Below are positions 5,164-5,824 of a DNA stretch of 5,824 nt, piece after piece; the stretch's first letter is position 1; the number at the start of each line of letters is the position of its first letter. Position numbers and translations under genes: made by a program. The notes below the pieces were generated by a model that ran no database searches, was not told the DNA's origin, and saw nothing but the letters and a program-made list of their open reading frames with translations. The DNA is from Anaeromyxobacter sp. (lineage in GTDB: Bacteria; Myxococcota; Myxococcia; Myxococcales; Anaeromyxobacteraceae), in the NCBI GenBank assembly GCA_020028115.1, contig JAHWYA010000143.1:1-5824 (forward strand), written 5' to 3'.

Positions 5164-5705
5164 TCCGGATCGTGACGCTCGAGCGGCTCGACCCGACCGA
5201 CCTCGCGTTCCTCACCGGGACGCTCTACCGCGCGTTCGGGGTCGGCACGGAGCACGCCGGCGACCGGCACCTCCCGGCCGACGCGGAGGGGAAGGACGGG
5301 CGGGTCGACGCGATCCGGCTGCTGAAGGACGCGCCCCCGGTCCGCTCGCTGCCCGACGACAAGGTCCTCTACATCACGTCCGCGCCGCTCTCGCTCCCGA
5401 AGGGTCCACTCGGGGAGCCGCCGTGCTGGGGCTTCGCGGAGTTCGGCGGCGAGCGCGCCGTCATCAGCACCTCGCGGCTGCCGGCGCGCGGGGTGACCGA
5501 GGCGTCGATCGAGACCTGGCGTAAGCGGCTCGCCCGAGAGGCGATCCACGCCCTCGGCCACACGTGGGACCTGCACCACTGCTACGACGCGCGCTGCGCG
5601 ATGCATCCGTCGTGGTCGCAGGGGCTCGCCGAGCGGCCGGAGATGGAGCTCTGCACGTTCTGCCGCGAGAAGAGCGAACGGAAGATCCGGCTCGCGAAGA
5701 CATGA
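5160..5705 (+). CDS. carG: CarG, archaemetzincin-like zinc protein and CarD partner
   Basis: A 181-residue protein with an archaemetzincin-type zinc module. The family pattern HExxHxxGxxHC-x4-C-xM-x17-CxxC is met at H130, H134, H140, C141, C146, M148, C165 and C168, with 16 rather than 17 residues before the last pair. The catalytic Glu after the first His is Ala131, and the usual Gly is Asp137 (HALGHTWDLHHC). All zinc ligands are kept but peptidase chemistry should be lost. This agrees with what is known of Myxococcus CarG, a zinc-bound factor without protease activity that works through CarD rather than by binding DNA itself. The position directly after carD, with a 4-bp overlap, supports the assignment. 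A true but divergent archaemetzincin is much less likely. Confidence 0.9.
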   Translation: MIRIVTLERLDPTDLAFLTGTLYRAFGVGTEHAGDRHLPADAEGKDGRVDAIRLLKDAPPVRSLPDDKVLYITSAPLSLPKGPLGEPPCWGFAEFGGERAVISTSRLPARGVTEASIETWRKRLAREAIHALGHTWDLHHCYDARCAMHPSWSQGLAERPEMELCTFCREKSERKIRLAKT

Positions 5706-5824
5706 GCGACCTCGCGCGCCTCGCACGTCGCGCGGCCGCGCTCGCCCGGGAGCGGACCGCCGAGGGCGCGCGCGACACGGTCCGAGGGGCCCGCGACGCC
5801 GCGGCCCGCGCCTGGGCGAGGCGC
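5702..5824 (+). CDS. Unidentified protein, N-terminal part, third gene of the carD operon
   Basis: ATG 5702 overlaps the carG stop (ATGA), and the frame stays open for 41 codons to the window edge. The visible part, beginning MSDLARLARRAAALARER, is rich in Ala and Arg with Leu spaced as in an amphipathic or coiled helix. It has no recognisable motif. No strong ribosome site is seen, so translation may depend on carG. I do not recognise the product; the overlap and lack of stops are the only evidence that it is a gene. Confidence 0.6.
   Translation, partial: MSDLARLARRAAALARERTAEGARDTVRGARDAAARAWARR

Noticed and set aside
4665..5726. 353-codon minus-strand frame opposite carD and carG
   Set aside because: It is the complement of the Lys/Ala-rich tail and gives Phe/Ala/Ser-rich low-complexity sequence with no motif; carD and carG are clearly real.

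Overview
This is a very GC-rich window with nearly every codon ending in G or C. It looks like chromosomal DNA of a myxobacterium, most likely Anaeromyxobacter or a close relative. The strongest clue is a carD-carG pair in which CarD has a histone-H1-like tail rich in Lys, Ala and Pro. That combination is known from Anaeromyxobacter, whereas Myxococcus CarD carries an HMGA-like AT-hook tail. The genus call is an inference from gene content, not from a search.

Layout: (1) The end of an unidentified upstream frame overlaps a small Nudix-fold protein (46-456) that has lost the catalytic glutamates of its Nudix box. (2) A peroxiredoxin gene (511-999) has an in-frame TGA at 682-684, exactly where the peroxidatic cysteine codon belongs. 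The frame stays open and conserved beyond it, and a hairpin suited to a bacterial SECIS starts 14 nt downstream, so I read it as a selenocysteine peroxiredoxin of 162 residues. (3) After a short convergent spacer holding a repeat-like palindromic element, two minus-strand genes form an operon: queG (epoxyqueuosine reductase, 1986-3029), then ygfZ (folate-binding Fe-S maintenance protein, 1047-1976). (4) A roughly 108-bp divergent promoter region carries a degenerate tandem hexamer array. (5) A DpnA-type DNA adenine methyltransferase (3138-4010) has no restriction enzyme visible beside it. (6) carD (from about 4114 to 5163), carG (5160-5705) and an unidentified gene (5702 to the window end) overlap stop-to-start as a plus-strand operon.

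How the genes work together: CarD and CarG are known partners in myxobacterial transcription control. CarG is an archaemetzincin-like zinc protein, and here its protease glutamate is replaced. QueG is a double [4Fe-4S] enzyme, and YgfZ supports Fe-S enzymes, so their pairing makes sense. The peroxiredoxin implies that this genome also encodes the Sec machinery (SelA, SelB, SelC tRNA, SelD), none of which is in the window. The most notable item is the selenocysteine peroxiredoxin, which ordinary gene calling would split or truncate at the TGA.
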